A DNA stretch of 64,000 nucleotides from Clostridium acidisoli DSM 12555 (GTDB lineage Bacteria > Bacillota > Clostridia > Clostridiales > Clostridiaceae), in the NCBI RefSeq assembly GCF_900176305.1, contig NZ_FWXH01000017.1, forward strand, positions 1-64,000. Direction: 5' to 3'. Position numbers and translations under genes: made by a program. Positions 8,418 through 17,262 of the stretch are shown piece after piece. Under the pieces are notes generated by a model. It was not told where the DNA came from, did not search any database, and saw nothing but the letters and a program-made list of their open reading frames with translations. Positions within the stretch are counted from its first letter, which is position 1, and the number at the start of each line of letters is the position of its first letter.

Positions 8418-8858
8418 TCACCTAATATTTTTAAAAAAATCCGTAATTATATTGCTGCATTCCTGCGAGTACAACCAATTAACGTCCACATTATAATTTA
8501 AATAATCATTTTGAAGTAAATTTAAACAGGAACCTGCTGCACCCATAACAGGATCAAAAGTTCCAATATATACTTTTTTTATTCTTGCTGCAGCTATTGC
8601 CGCTGCACACATTGGACAAGGCTCTAAAGTAACATACATCTCACAGCCACAAAGTCTCCAATTTTCAATAATACTTGATGCTCTTCTTATAGCCAATATT
8701 TCAGCATGTGCTGTGCAATCCTTAGACTTTTCCTTTTCATTATGTGCCTTAGCAATTACTTTTCCTTCTTTTACAATTACAGCACCAACTGGGACTTCAC
8801 CTTCATTAATTGCTTTTTTTGCTTCATCTATTGCTACATCTAAAAACCTTTTGTCCAT
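8418..8858 (-). CDS. tadA: tRNA-specific adenosine deaminase
   Basis: TadA converts A34 to inosine in tRNA-Arg(ACG); that tRNA is encoded in this window at 45471-45547. The 146-residue zinc deaminase shows the HAE motif (H51, catalytic E53) and PCPMC (C81 and C84), with the downstream AAAIAAARIKKVYIGTFDP family block. ATG follows AGGGAG. Length is typical. Confidence 0.95.
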   Translation of the reverse strand: MDKRFLDVAIDEAKKAINEGEVPVGAVIVKEGKVIAKAHNEKEKSKDCTAHAEILAIRRASSIIENWRLCGCEMYVTLEPCPMCAAAIAAARIKKVYIGTFDPVMGAAGSCLNLLQNDYLNYNVDVNWLYSQECSNIITDFFKNIR

Positions 8859-8964
8859 TGCTTTGCTCCCTATTATAAATCTGTTCCTCTTATTATATCA
8901 TAATAATCATATTAAAAATGTATAATTATTACATTCATATGCCTTATTTTTAAGTTCTTAAAAA

Positions 8965-8997
8965 CAAAAAAAAATGCCAGTTTTATTACTGACATAA
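8965..8997 (-). terminator. Terminator downstream of the HIT gene
   Basis: Minus strand ATGTCAG-TAATAAAA-CTGGCAT followed by nine T. A second hairpin (GGGGTA.../TACCCC, 9012-9041) precedes it. The 9000-9110 interval holds no coding frame. Confidence 0.75.
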
Positions 8998-9110
8998 AAT
9001 ATATTTAAAGGGGTAATCTTTATATTACTATAATACCCCTCTTTTGTTATGTTTATGTTGATATATTGTTACAATATTACTTTAATTTGATAATATTTTG
9101 TGAACTACTT

Positions 9111-9539
9111 TTATTTAAAGTTTTTCTTTATGGCTTCAATTACTTCTTTATATTCAGCAACAGAAAGTGTAACGGGATTTTCTCTGTTCATTGCAAAAGT
9201 TCCACCCCATTCAACTTCACCTTTATGTTTAGGAACTATATGAAAATGTAGGTGATGAAGTGTATCTGCATACGCACCATAATTAACTTTATCTGCACCA
9301 AAAGCTTTAGAAACAGCCTTTGCTGCTCTAGCCACATCTTTTGTAAACAGCGCTAATTCTTTGTCATCTAAATCAAATAATTCCTTAACATGATCTTTAT
9401 AAGCAACTATACATCTACCTTTATGTGTTTGATCTTTAAATAAGTATAATGTAGAAACCTCTAAAGGACAAACCTCTATCATTATTTCATCTAACTTTTC
9501 ATTTTTATTACAATAAAAACAATCCTTATCTTTTGACAT
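9111..9539 (-). CDS. HIT family nucleotide hydrolase/transferase
   Basis: A 142-residue histidine-triad protein. The active-site motif is H96-L-H98-F-H100-I-V, with an N-terminal CFYC pair that may bind zinc and the GRCIVAYKDHVKELFDL block seen in HIT proteins. The family cleaves adenosine phosphoramidates or dinucleotides; the exact substrate is not predictable. ATG follows AGGAGG. Monocistronic. Confidence 0.9.
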   Translation of the reverse strand: MSKDKDCFYCNKNEKLDEIMIEVCPLEVSTLYLFKDQTHKGRCIVAYKDHVKELFDLDDKELALFTKDVARAAKAVSKAFGADKVNYGAYADTLHHLHFHIVPKHKGEVEWGGTFAMNRENPVTLSVAEYKEVIEAIKKNFK

Positions 9540-9696
9540 TGCTATTCCTCCTAAAATTTAATATCTCATTTATAATATCTTCAACTTTCATTATAATTAT
9601 TTATGTTAACATTAACAATATATATGTTCATATTATTTTAAATTAACTATATTTCTTCATGTTAACGTGTTCTTTCATTGTTCTAATTATAAAAAA

Positions 9697-9738
9697 ATAG
9701 CCAACTCATCTAAAAAGATAAGTTGACTATTTTTTGGT
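9697..9738 (-). terminator. Terminator of the fruK-fruA operon
   Basis: AATAGTCAACTTATC / GATGAGTTGGCTATT inverted repeat followed by TTTTTTT on the minus strand, just past fruA. Confidence 0.85.
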
Positions 9739-9754
9739 ATATATATAAATTTAA

Positions 9755-11635
9755 TTACTGTGCGTCTTCACTCTTAATTGGTTTTTTCAAAATTGCTAAC
9801 AAAAGACAAGTTACTATTGCACCAATTAAGATTGCTAGAATGTAAAGTAGTGGATTTCCATTAACTAAAGCAATTACAAATATTCCGCCATGTGGAACTG
9901 GAAGTCCTATATTGAAAAATAGTGCAAGTGCACCTGCTACTGCAGATCCAATTGCTGTTGCTGGAATTACTCTAGCAGGGTCTGCTGCTGCAAAAGGTAT
10001 TGCACCTTCTGTTATAAAGCAAGCTCCCATCACATAACAGCTAAGTCCAGCTTCTCTTTCTTGTTTACTAAATTTGTTTTTGAAGAAAGTAGTTGCAAGC
10101 GCAATTCCAAGCGGTGCAGACATACCTCCTGCCATAACAGCTGCATGTGGATAATAATTTTTCTGTTGTATCATTGCAATTCCAAATGCAAAGGCAGCTT
10201 TATTTATTGGACCACCCATATCTATTGCCATCATTCCACCTAAAATTAAACCAAGGAACACTTTATTAGCAGTTCCCATAGAACCTAACCAATGTTGAAG
10301 TCCAAGATTAATTGCTTCAACTGGACCATCTATAGCAATATACATTATTGCACCTGTTATAAGAATTCCGAATAACGGATATATAAGTACTGGCTTTAAG
10401 CTCTCAAGCGATTGAGGAAGCTTAGAGAATAACTTTTTAAGAAATAATACTACATAACCACCAAGGAATCCAGCAATAAGACCACCAAGGAATCCAGCTT
10501 TACTGTTATATGCTAAAAATCCACCTACCATTGCAGGTGCAAAACCAGGTCTATCTGCAATACTCATACCTATAAAACCGGCAAGTACTGGAACCATTAG
10601 TGCAAATGCGTTATCACCACCAACAACTGATAGCAATTTAGATATATATGCAAGTTGAGGGTTACTACTCTTTTCAAAAATAAATGAAAGAGCTATCAAT
10701 ATTCCTCCACCTATGATAAATGGAAGCATATTTGAAATACCACTCATAAGATGCTTATAAAAACCCACTCTTTCACCTGAAGATGATTTTTCTGTGCCAC
10801 CTTCATGTTTATAGATCGGAGCGTCTCCATTTAAAGCTTGGTTTATAAGTTCTTCTGGCCTCTTTATTCCTTGGACAACAGGTACCTGAATAACTTTTTT
10901 ACCATTAAATCTTGCCATTTCAACTTGCTTATCAGCAGCTACTATTATACCTGCCGCTCTCTCTATTTCGTCGTCAGTTAATCTATTTTTAACACCAGTA
11001 GAACCATTTGTTTCTACTTTAATGTCTACTCCCATATCTTTTGCTTTGTTCTTTAATGCATCAGCTGCCATATAAGTATGCGCTATTCCTGTTGGGCAAG
11101 CTGTTACCGCTAACACTAAACCTTTTGAACCTTCAGACTCTACGACTACAGATTCTTCTGCCTTTTCTTCTTCTAGTTTTTCTTCTTCTTGACTATCAAT
11201 TAAACTTAAAACCTCTTCTTCTGTTTTAGCTGCTAGTAATTTTGTTTTAAAGTCTGGATTCATTAGTAGTGTTGATAATCTTGATAATGTTTCTATATGA
11301 GTGTTGTTTGCACCTTCGCTGGCAGCAATCATAAAAAATATATTTACTGGAGCGCCATCTAATGCGTCATAATCAAGACCAGCATCAGATCTTCCAAAGG
11401 CTAGCGCTGGTGTTTTTACTGCAGCAGTTTTTGCATGAGGTATCGCTATCCCATCACCTATACCTGTAGAAAATTCTGATTCTCTTTTTAATATTGCCTT
11501 TTTATACTCTTCTTTATCATTTAGTCTTCCAGCGCTGTCCAACTTATTCACTAATTCATCAATTACTTCTTCTTTACTGCTTGCCTTTAAATCTAAAATT
11601 ATAGTGTCTTTTTTTAAAAGTTCTGTAATCTTCAT
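9755..11635 (-). CDS. fruA: PTS fructose transporter subunit IIABC
   Basis: Phosphoenolpyruvate-dependent fructose permease that imports fructose as fructose 1-phosphate. Domains run IIA (1-150, phospho-His H67 in IPHAKT), an acidic linker, IIB (171-270, phospho-Cys C180 in TACPTGIAHTYMAA) and IIC (295-615, about nine membrane segments, GGMMAIDMGGPINKAAF block). The 626-residue IIABC order is the usual Firmicute FruA. It lies 104 bp downstream of fruK, which makes the kinase for its product. No FruR-type regulator is adjacent. Confidence 0.95.
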   Translation of the reverse strand: MKITELLKKDTIILDLKASSKEEVIDELVNKLDSAGRLNDKEEYKKAILKRESEFSTGIGDGIAIPHAKTAAVKTPALAFGRSDAGLDYDALDGAPVNIFFMIAASEGANNTHIETLSRLSTLLMNPDFKTKLLAAKTEEEVLSLIDSQEEEKLEEEKAEESVVVESEGSKGLVLAVTACPTGIAHTYMAADALKNKAKDMGVDIKVETNGSTGVKNRLTDDEIERAAGIIVAADKQVEMARFNGKKVIQVPVVQGIKRPEELINQALNGDAPIYKHEGGTEKSSSGERVGFYKHLMSGISNMLPFIIGGGILIALSFIFEKSSNPQLAYISKLLSVVGGDNAFALMVPVLAGFIGMSIADRPGFAPAMVGGFLAYNSKAGFLGGLIAGFLGGYVVLFLKKLFSKLPQSLESLKPVLIYPLFGILITGAIMYIAIDGPVEAINLGLQHWLGSMGTANKVFLGLILGGMMAIDMGGPINKAAFAFGIAMIQQKNYYPHAAVMAGGMSAPLGIALATTFFKNKFSKQEREAGLSCYVMGACFITEGAIPFAAADPARVIPATAIGSAVAGALALFFNIGLPVPHGGIFVIALVNGNPLLYILAILIGAIVTCLLLAILKKPIKSEDAQ

Positions 11636-11739
11636 ATTTTCCTCCCTTACACACCCTTATTTTTCTCAAAATTTTTAAATAATATATTAAATACCATAAC
11701 ATTTTTATATAAATTCACTACAGATAAGTGGTGCATCAA

Positions 11740-12654
11740 TTAATCAATTTTAGTTACGACCACGCCTGATAGGTAATGCTCCACATCTTCTTTTTTGCAT
11801 AAATCCTTTGAAAATGCTGTAGCACTTCCTGAAGTAGCTCCCCACCTAAATGCTTCAAGCAGGTCTTCTGTCTCTGAATATTTAGCTAAAAATCCTGCTA
11901 TAACTGAATCTCCTGCTCCAACTGAATTTTTTACTATTCCCTTTGCTGGAGATGCATGATACACTCCACTTTCACAAATTAAAAGGGCTCCTTTTTCAGC
12001 CATAGATATAATTACATTTTGAGCACCCATATCTATAAGTTTCTTCGCATATTTTATAATTTCATCTATATTTGTAAGTTCTTTGTTAAAAATTTCACCC
12101 AGTTCGTGATTATTAGGCTTTATTAAAAATGGCTTATTCTTAAGTGTAGCAACTAAAGCATCACCAGTAGTATCTACTATAGTTTTTACATTTTTAGCTT
12201 TGCACTTTTCTTGCAATACAGCATATATATCACTAGGAACAGATTTTTGAACATTTCCTGCTAGAACAAGATAATCATCTTCTGTAAGATTTTCTACTAT
12301 TTTAAATAATTTATCTAAATCTTCTCCTGTAATTAAAGGTCCTGATCCATTTATTTCTGTTTCTTCTTTTGACTTAAGTTTAACATTTATTCTAGTGTCT
12401 TCACTTACTTCAATAAAGTTAGTTTCAACACCTTGACTCTCTAATGAATCAATTATAAATTTTCCAGTGAACCCACCAATAAAGCCCAAAGCTTTACTTT
12501 TTACTCCAAGATTATTTAAAACTCTTGATACATTTATACCTTTTCCACCAGCAAATTTTTCATCGCTAGCTACCCTATTAACCAATCCAGATTTAAAATC
12601 GTCAACATTTATAACATAATCTATGGCAGGGTTGAAAGTTACAGTATATATCAT
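11740..12654 (-). CDS. fruK: 1-phosphofructokinase
   Basis: PfkB-family kinase converting fructose 1-phosphate to fructose 1,6-bisphosphate. Visible signatures are the N-terminal TVTFNPAIDYVI, FAGGKGINVSRVL, the GSGP nucleotide region and the C-terminal anion hole NSVGAGDSVIAGF with the catalytic Asp. I start at ATG 12654; the reading frame opens at TTG four codons earlier. Pairing with fruA and the absence of a tagatose pathway favour fructose 1-phosphate over tagatose 6-phosphate. Confidence 0.92.
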   Translation of the reverse strand: MIYTVTFNPAIDYVINVDDFKSGLVNRVASDEKFAGGKGINVSRVLNNLGVKSKALGFIGGFTGKFIIDSLESQGVETNFIEVSEDTRINVKLKSKEETEINGSGPLITGEDLDKLFKIVENLTEDDYLVLAGNVQKSVPSDIYAVLQEKCKAKNVKTIVDTTGDALVATLKNKPFLIKPNNHELGEIFNKELTNIDEIIKYAKKLIDMGAQNVIISMAEKGALLICESGVYHASPAKGIVKNSVGAGDSVIAGFLAKYSETEDLLEAFRWGATSGSATAFSKDLCKKEDVEHYLSGVVVTKID

Positions 12655-12696
12655 TTTTACCCACAACCTTTTCTGTTTTTTAATTACTACATACCT

Positions 12697-12725
12697 ATAA
12701 TAATATAAAAATGCGCATTAAACAA
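12697..12725 (-). promoter_or_regulatory. Probable fruK-fruA promoter
   Basis: Minus-strand TTGTTT (12720-12725), 17 bp, TATTAT (12697-12702). An imperfect TGCG(T/C)AT inverted repeat near 12711-12740 could be an operator. The rest of the 12726-12886 gap is AT-rich with nothing I recognise. Confidence 0.4.
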
Positions 12726-12886
12726 CACATATACGCAAATTCAATCAAATATTTTTTATATTTTTTTAATTTCACTCACATTTAAACATATATATGTAAA
12801 TTTTTATCACCACAATAATCTAATTTAAATCAAATTATTAACCTATTATTCCAAATTATTAAGTAATAATTCATTCAATTTAAATG

Positions 12887-12932
12887 ATTAAAGCTTTCAT
12901 CCCCTTACTTTGAAGATGAAAGCTTTAATCTA
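12887..12932 (-). terminator. Terminator of gntP
   Basis: A 16-bp inverted repeat GATTAAAGCTTTCATC / GATGAAAGCTTTAATC downstream of gntP, with a T-rich tail on the minus strand. Confidence 0.75.
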
Positions 12933-12989
12933 ATTAATTTCCATTGTCCTAATATTATATATAAATATTGCTACATAGCTCTATAGTAT

Positions 12990-14306
12990 TTAAGCAAATA
13001 TATTTATTAACAGTACCCCAATTAATCCCATGACTGAAATTATTGTTTCCATTACTGACCATGAACGCATGGTTTCGCCAATGCTAAGTCCAAAATATTC
13101 CTTAAACATCCAAAATCCAGGATCATTTACATGTGAAAATATAAGACTGCCTGCACCTGTTGCTAATACCATTAATGCTGGATTTGCATTTGTAGAAGAA
13201 ATCATTGGTAATACAAGCCCTGCAGTAGTCATTGCTGATACCGTAGCTGATCCTAAAGATAATCTAAGTATTGCTGCAATTCCCCATGCTAAAATTAAAG
13301 GGGATATATTGCTTCCTGACATAATCGCTGCTATATACTTGCCTACACCACTATCTATAAGTACTTGTTTAAATGCACCACCGCCTCCTACTATTAATAA
13401 TATCATTGCAATTCCGCTTGCTGCCTCGGCTAAGATTTTCATTATCTCTTCCATTTTCTTGCCTCTCATTATACCTAATGTAAAGATTGCAACAATAATG
13501 GATATAAACATTGCCATCAATGGGCTTCCCACAAATTCTGCAAAATGTCTAACACCAGATGTCTTTGGAAGCACAATTTCACACACAGCTGAAAAAGCCA
13601 TTAATATAGGTGGGATAATTGCAGTTAAAACACTGGCCGAAAAACTTGGCATCTCTTCCTCTTCAAAAATTTTAGCTTTAAACATATTATTGGTAGCTTT
13701 ATGATCTATGCCTTTTAAAAATTTAGTAAAAACAGGTCCTGCTATTATTACTGTAGGTACTGCTATTATAATTCCATAAACCAACGTCATGCTAATACTT
13801 GCACCATATATAGTAGCTATTGCTACAGGCCCTGGATGTGGTGGCAAAAATCCATGTGTAACCGACAGTGCCGCTGCCATTGGAATTCCTATGTATAAGA
13901 GTGGTAATTCAGTAAATTCTGCAATTGTAAATACTAGTGGTATTAATAGTACGAAACCAACTTCATAAAACATTGCTATTCCAACAATAAAACCTGTTAT
14001 AACAACTGCCCATTGTATTCTTTTTATACCAAATTTATTAATTAAACTTCTTGAAATTCTTTGTGCTGCTCCAGAGTCTGCTATTATCTTTCCAAACATA
14101 GCACCAAAACCTAAGATAAGAGCGAGACTTCCTAGTGTTCCTCCAACACCATTTTGTATAGAAGTAACTGTATTAACTGGATTCATCCCTTCTGCGATTC
14201 CAACAACTAAAGCTACAAGAATTAATGATATAAAACCGTTTACTTTACATTTAATCATAAGTACTAACAACAATAACACACCAAATGCTACAATAACTAA
14301 TGGCAT
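12990..14306 (-). CDS. gntP: GntP family gluconate:H+ symporter
   Basis: A 438-residue integral membrane permease with about 12 hydrophobic segments. It carries the GntP-family pattern VTHGFLPPHPGPVAIA and the C-terminal LSLGSATVSAMTTAGLV and FSHVNDPGFWMFKEYF blocks. Family members import gluconate or related aldonates. Location next to an IlvD/Edd dehydratase, KDG kinase and KDPG aldolase supports gluconate or a similar sugar acid as substrate. It lies 311 bp downstream of the dehydratase on the same strand; the gap contains a structured repeat, so read-through from that gene is uncertain. Confidence 0.93.
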   Translation of the reverse strand: MPLVIVAFGVLLLLVLMIKCKVNGFISLILVALVVGIAEGMNPVNTVTSIQNGVGGTLGSLALILGFGAMFGKIIADSGAAQRISRSLINKFGIKRIQWAVVITGFIVGIAMFYEVGFVLLIPLVFTIAEFTELPLLYIGIPMAAALSVTHGFLPPHPGPVAIATIYGASISMTLVYGIIIAVPTVIIAGPVFTKFLKGIDHKATNNMFKAKIFEEEEMPSFSASVLTAIIPPILMAFSAVCEIVLPKTSGVRHFAEFVGSPLMAMFISIIVAIFTLGIMRGKKMEEIMKILAEAASGIAMILLIVGGGGAFKQVLIDSGVGKYIAAIMSGSNISPLILAWGIAAILRLSLGSATVSAMTTAGLVLPMISSTNANPALMVLATGAGSLIFSHVNDPGFWMFKEYFGLSIGETMRSWSVMETIISVMGLIGVLLINIFA

Positions 14307-14407
14307 TTTTATTCCCCCTAAAATTTTTTCAAAATTCTGATAATTTATTTTTGTTTATTCCTTATATCTTCTTAATCATTGAAGGCGCAAAGGTTCTTAA
14401 TAGTAAT

Positions 14408-14596
14408 AAATTGCGAAGCATGGGTGAAGGGTTTTCACCTATGCTTCGCGGTGAAAAGGCTATGGATCTATCCATAAACACTTCACCTTTTATCCGCGCT
14501 TAGCAGGGATAAAACCCATCAACTCGCCATTTGGCGACCCTTCACCTTTTAACGTGCGAAGCAATCGCTAAAACCCTTCACTTTACTTCGCAATTT
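14408..14596. repeat. Structured intergenic palindromic repeat element
   Basis: A 189-bp segment bounded by 11-bp inverted repeats (AAATTGCGAAG at 14408, CTTCGCAATTT ending 14596). Inside are nested hairpins: GCGAAGCAT...ATGCTTCGC enclosing GGTGAA/TTCACC (14413-14450), TATGGAT/ATCCATA inside GGTGAA/TTCACC (14450-14488) and CGCCATTTGGCG (14525-14536). The GTGAAGGGTTT/AAACCCTTCAC words recur here and at 31990-32033, so this looks like a dispersed family. No protein is encoded. Confidence 0.7.
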
Positions 14597-14616
14597 CTTC
14601 ATATTATGAAACAGCT

Positions 14617-16335
14617 TTATTCCATATATCCGCCCTTCATAGGTGATACTGCACATTTAGTATAAATACCTAAAACCCCTTTAGTATATTTAGGTGTTGG
14701 CTTAATCCATTTTTCTTTTCTATGTTTTAATATACCTTTAATCTCATCTTCAGTTTTTTTACTTCCAACTACCCCTATTATGTCTATACTCCTTGCTGGT
14801 ATGTCTATCTTAATTAGATCATCTTCTTCAACAAGTGCAATTGGTCCACCTTCACTTGCCTCTGGAGATACATGTCCTATTGCTGGTCCTCTAGTTGCAC
14901 CTGAAAATCTACCATCTGTAATAAGTGCTATAGATTCTACAAGTTCTGGGTCTGACGCAATTGCCTCCGTTGTATAGAACATCTCTGGCATTCCTGAGCC
15001 CTTCGGTCCTTCGTACCTTACAAATACTGCATCACCCGGTTTTATGTTTTTAGTTAATACCGCTTTAATTGCATCTTCTTCACAGTCAAAAACTCTGGCC
15101 TTTAAAACTACTTGCATTAACTTTTTTGATACTGCAGAATGCTTTACAACTGCCCCCCCTGGTGCTAGATTTCCTTTGAGAATAGCTATAGCACCCTGTT
15201 TTTGAATTGGATTTTCTTTTGACTTTATCACATCTTCTTTTTTAACTCCAAGGCTTTCTATAAGCCTTTCATGTTCTTCATAATATCCACTTTTCTTTAT
15301 ATATTCTAAATTCTCTCCTAATGTTTTCCCTGTAACAGTCATAACATCTAAATGTAAAAATTCTTTAATTTCTTCCATTATCGCTGGAACACCACCCGCA
15401 TTCCAAAAATATGAACCTGGATAAAAACCACTTGGTCTTATATTAAGAATGTATGGTATTTTTCTATGAATTTCATCAAATAATTCTGGTTCTATTTCTA
15501 TACCAAGTTCGTGAGCTATTGCTGGAAGATGTAACAATCCATTGCTAGATCCAGCAATTGCCGCATGTACCATTATTGCATTTTCAAAAGCTTGTTTAGT
15601 CATTATATCTGAAGGTTTTATTCCTAGTTCAACAAGTTTAAGTGACTGTACCGCTGCCCTTTTAGCTGCATTTTTAAGTTCCTTTGAATTTACTGGGATT
15701 AATGCTGTTCCAGGTAAAGCAACCCCTAAGGCTTCTGCCATAACCTGCATGGTTGAAGCTGTTCCCATAAATGAACACGCTCCGCAACTTGGACAGGCAT
15801 TATGTTTATAATAATCATATTGCTCTTTAGTTATTTCTCCTCTTTTATACTGTGCATCATAAGTACCAATTTGTTCAAGTGTAAGCATTTTAGGTCCTGG
15901 ATTCATAATCCCACCTGGAACTAATATTGCTGGCATATTAAGCCTTGCAATTGCCATTAGATGTGCTGGTACTGCTTTATCACAACTAGTTATAAATACA
16001 CCTGCATCAAAAGGAGTTGCTTCCACATGTATTTCTATCATGTTTGCCATCATTTCTCTTGATGGAAGTGAAAAATTCATACCATCATGACCTTGTGATT
16101 CACCATCACATATGTCTGTTACGAAAAATTTAGCTGCCCTGCCTCCACTTTCATTTACAACCTTAAATGTTTCATCTACCAAAGTATCAAGATGTGCACT
16201 TCCTGGATGACTGTGTCCAAAGCTACTTTCTACTATTATCTGTGGTTTCTCAAGATCTTCTAGTTTCCAACCTGCACCAAGTCTCAAAGAATCAATTTCA
16301 GGAGCTTTTTGTCTTATTTCTTGACTTTTTAACAT
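14617..16335 (-). CDS. IlvD/Edd family dehydratase, probably a sugar-acid (gluconate) dehydratase
   Basis: A 572-residue Fe-S dehydratase of the IlvD/Edd family, with cluster cysteines in SCDKAVP and CPSCGACSFMGTAS and the C-terminal TDGRFSGATRGPAIGHVSPEA block. By sequence alone it would be called dihydroxy-acid dehydratase. The context argues otherwise: gntP downstream, KDG kinase, KDPG aldolase and two regulators upstream, and no other valine/isoleucine gene nearby. D-Gluconate dehydratase (gluconate to 2-keto-3-deoxygluconate) completes that pathway. The N-terminal cysteine of [2Fe-2S] DHADs is not seen in the ESSFGHSHPG segment. ATG at 16335 follows GAGGTGAT. Confidence 0.85.
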   Translation of the reverse strand: MLKSQEIRQKAPEIDSLRLGAGWKLEDLEKPQIIVESSFGHSHPGSAHLDTLVDETFKVVNESGGRAAKFFVTDICDGESQGHDGMNFSLPSREMMANMIEIHVEATPFDAGVFITSCDKAVPAHLMAIARLNMPAILVPGGIMNPGPKMLTLEQIGTYDAQYKRGEITKEQYDYYKHNACPSCGACSFMGTASTMQVMAEALGVALPGTALIPVNSKELKNAAKRAAVQSLKLVELGIKPSDIMTKQAFENAIMVHAAIAGSSNGLLHLPAIAHELGIEIEPELFDEIHRKIPYILNIRPSGFYPGSYFWNAGGVPAIMEEIKEFLHLDVMTVTGKTLGENLEYIKKSGYYEEHERLIESLGVKKEDVIKSKENPIQKQGAIAILKGNLAPGGAVVKHSAVSKKLMQVVLKARVFDCEEDAIKAVLTKNIKPGDAVFVRYEGPKGSGMPEMFYTTEAIASDPELVESIALITDGRFSGATRGPAIGHVSPEASEGGPIALVEEDDLIKIDIPARSIDIIGVVGSKKTEDEIKGILKHRKEKWIKPTPKYTKGVLGIYTKCAVSPMKGGYME

Positions 16336-16424
16336 ATAGATCACCTCATATTTATAATTATTTGTATTACAAATTAGTGTATATTTTAGTAATAACTTGT
16401 GTTTTATTAATATTTATTTGATTT

Positions 16425-16455
16425 ATATCTAAAGTTGTATTATAACTTTAGATAT
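16425..16455. promoter_or_regulatory. 31-bp palindromic operator at the dehydratase promoter
   Basis: Perfect inverted repeat ATATCTAAAGTT-N7-AACTTTAGATAT placed immediately downstream of the -10 box and covering the expected transcription start. The neighbouring GntR/FadR-type gene (16569-17243) is the nearest candidate regulator. As RNA it would also form a 5'-end hairpin. Confidence 0.75.
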
Positions 16456-16484
16456 ATAATACTATGTAATCGTTTTTTAGTCAA
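16456..16484 (-). promoter_or_regulatory. Promoter of the dehydratase gene
   Basis: Minus-strand -35 TTGACT (16479-16484), 17-bp spacer, -10 TATTAT (16456-16461), abutting the 31-bp palindrome. Confidence 0.8.
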
Positions 16485-16522
16485 TAGTTTTTTCACAATG
16501 CAAAATAAAGTTTCACATAGCA

Positions 16523-16562
16523 AAACACCCCAAGAAATATCAATATATCTCTTGGGGTGTTT
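16523..16562 (-). terminator. Terminator of the eda-kdgK-gntR operon
   Basis: AAACACCCCAAGA / TCTTGGGGTGTTT stem directly after the GntR-family gene, followed by TTTTGC on the minus strand. Confidence 0.9.
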
Positions 16563-16568
16563 AATTAT

Positions 16569-17243
16569 TTATTTTAATTTTCTTAGGTCACTTATAGTTC
16601 TCTCAGCATGTCTTCTAGCATAAATTGCTGCAAGCTCTGAATCCTTATTTTTAATTGCGTCTAAAATAAACTTATGTTCATGGATTCCGCCTTCTGGTCC
16701 AAGGCTTTCATATAAAGTTCTCTGATGGTATTCAAGCACATTTCTTAGTAATTCATTTACTTTTATAATCAAAGTATTTTGTGTTCCCTCCGAAATTTTC
16801 GTATGAAACTTTAAATCCTCTTCTGTGAATTTCTTCATGTCATTGCTATAACTTTTCATTTTTTCATAACTAAATTGAAGTTCTTTTATTAAATCTTCAC
16901 TTGCCCTTTCAGCACATAATCTAGCTGTTTCGGGTTCAGTAATTAATCTAAATTCCAGTATATCCATATAGTTATCTCTGTCCAAAATAAGCATAGGCAG
17001 TAAACTGTTTAAATAAACTGATGGTCCCAAATCATTTACAAAAGTTCCCCCACCTTGTTTTTTAGTTATAATGTTTAGCGTTGCTAGTTTTTCAATGGCT
17101 TCTCTAACAGATACCCTGCTTACATTTAACTCCTCTGAAAGTTTTATCTCTGACATAATCTTTTGTCCAGGTTTCCATTCACCAGTAAAAATTTTTTCCT
17201 GAATATTTTCTAGAACCTTATCACTTGTTCTACCATCTTTCAT
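16569..17243 (-). CDS. GntR/FadR family transcriptional regulator
   Basis: A 224-residue regulator with an N-terminal winged helix (ELNVSRVSVREAIEKLATLNIITKKQGGGTFV, about residues 30-67) and an all-helical FCD ligand domain whose E-T-A-R, H and H residues (TEPETARL, KFHTKI, HEHKFILDAI) fit a metal-linked carboxylate pocket. This family senses sugar acids such as gluconate or KDG. It is the third gene of eda-kdgK-gntR, 20 bp after kdgK, and probably represses the divergent-in-function dehydratase promoter at 16425-16484, though that is inferred. Confidence 0.88.
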   Translation of the reverse strand: MKDGRTSDKVLENIQEKIFTGEWKPGQKIMSEIKLSEELNVSRVSVREAIEKLATLNIITKKQGGGTFVNDLGPSVYLNSLLPMLILDRDNYMDILEFRLITEPETARLCAERASEDLIKELQFSYEKMKSYSNDMKKFTEEDLKFHTKISEGTQNTLIIKVNELLRNVLEYHQRTLYESLGPEGGIHEHKFILDAIKNKDSELAAIYARRHAERTISDLRKLK

Positions 17244-17262
17244 ATGAAATCTCCTATTTTAT

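Noticed and set aside
13030-13704. 224-codon open frame on the plus strand
   Set aside because: Antisense of gntP. It has no ribosome site and the encoded peptide is the hydrophobic mirror of a membrane protein frame.
14300-14503. 67-codon plus-strand frame
   Set aside because: Runs through the palindromic repeat element, with no ribosome site or similarity.
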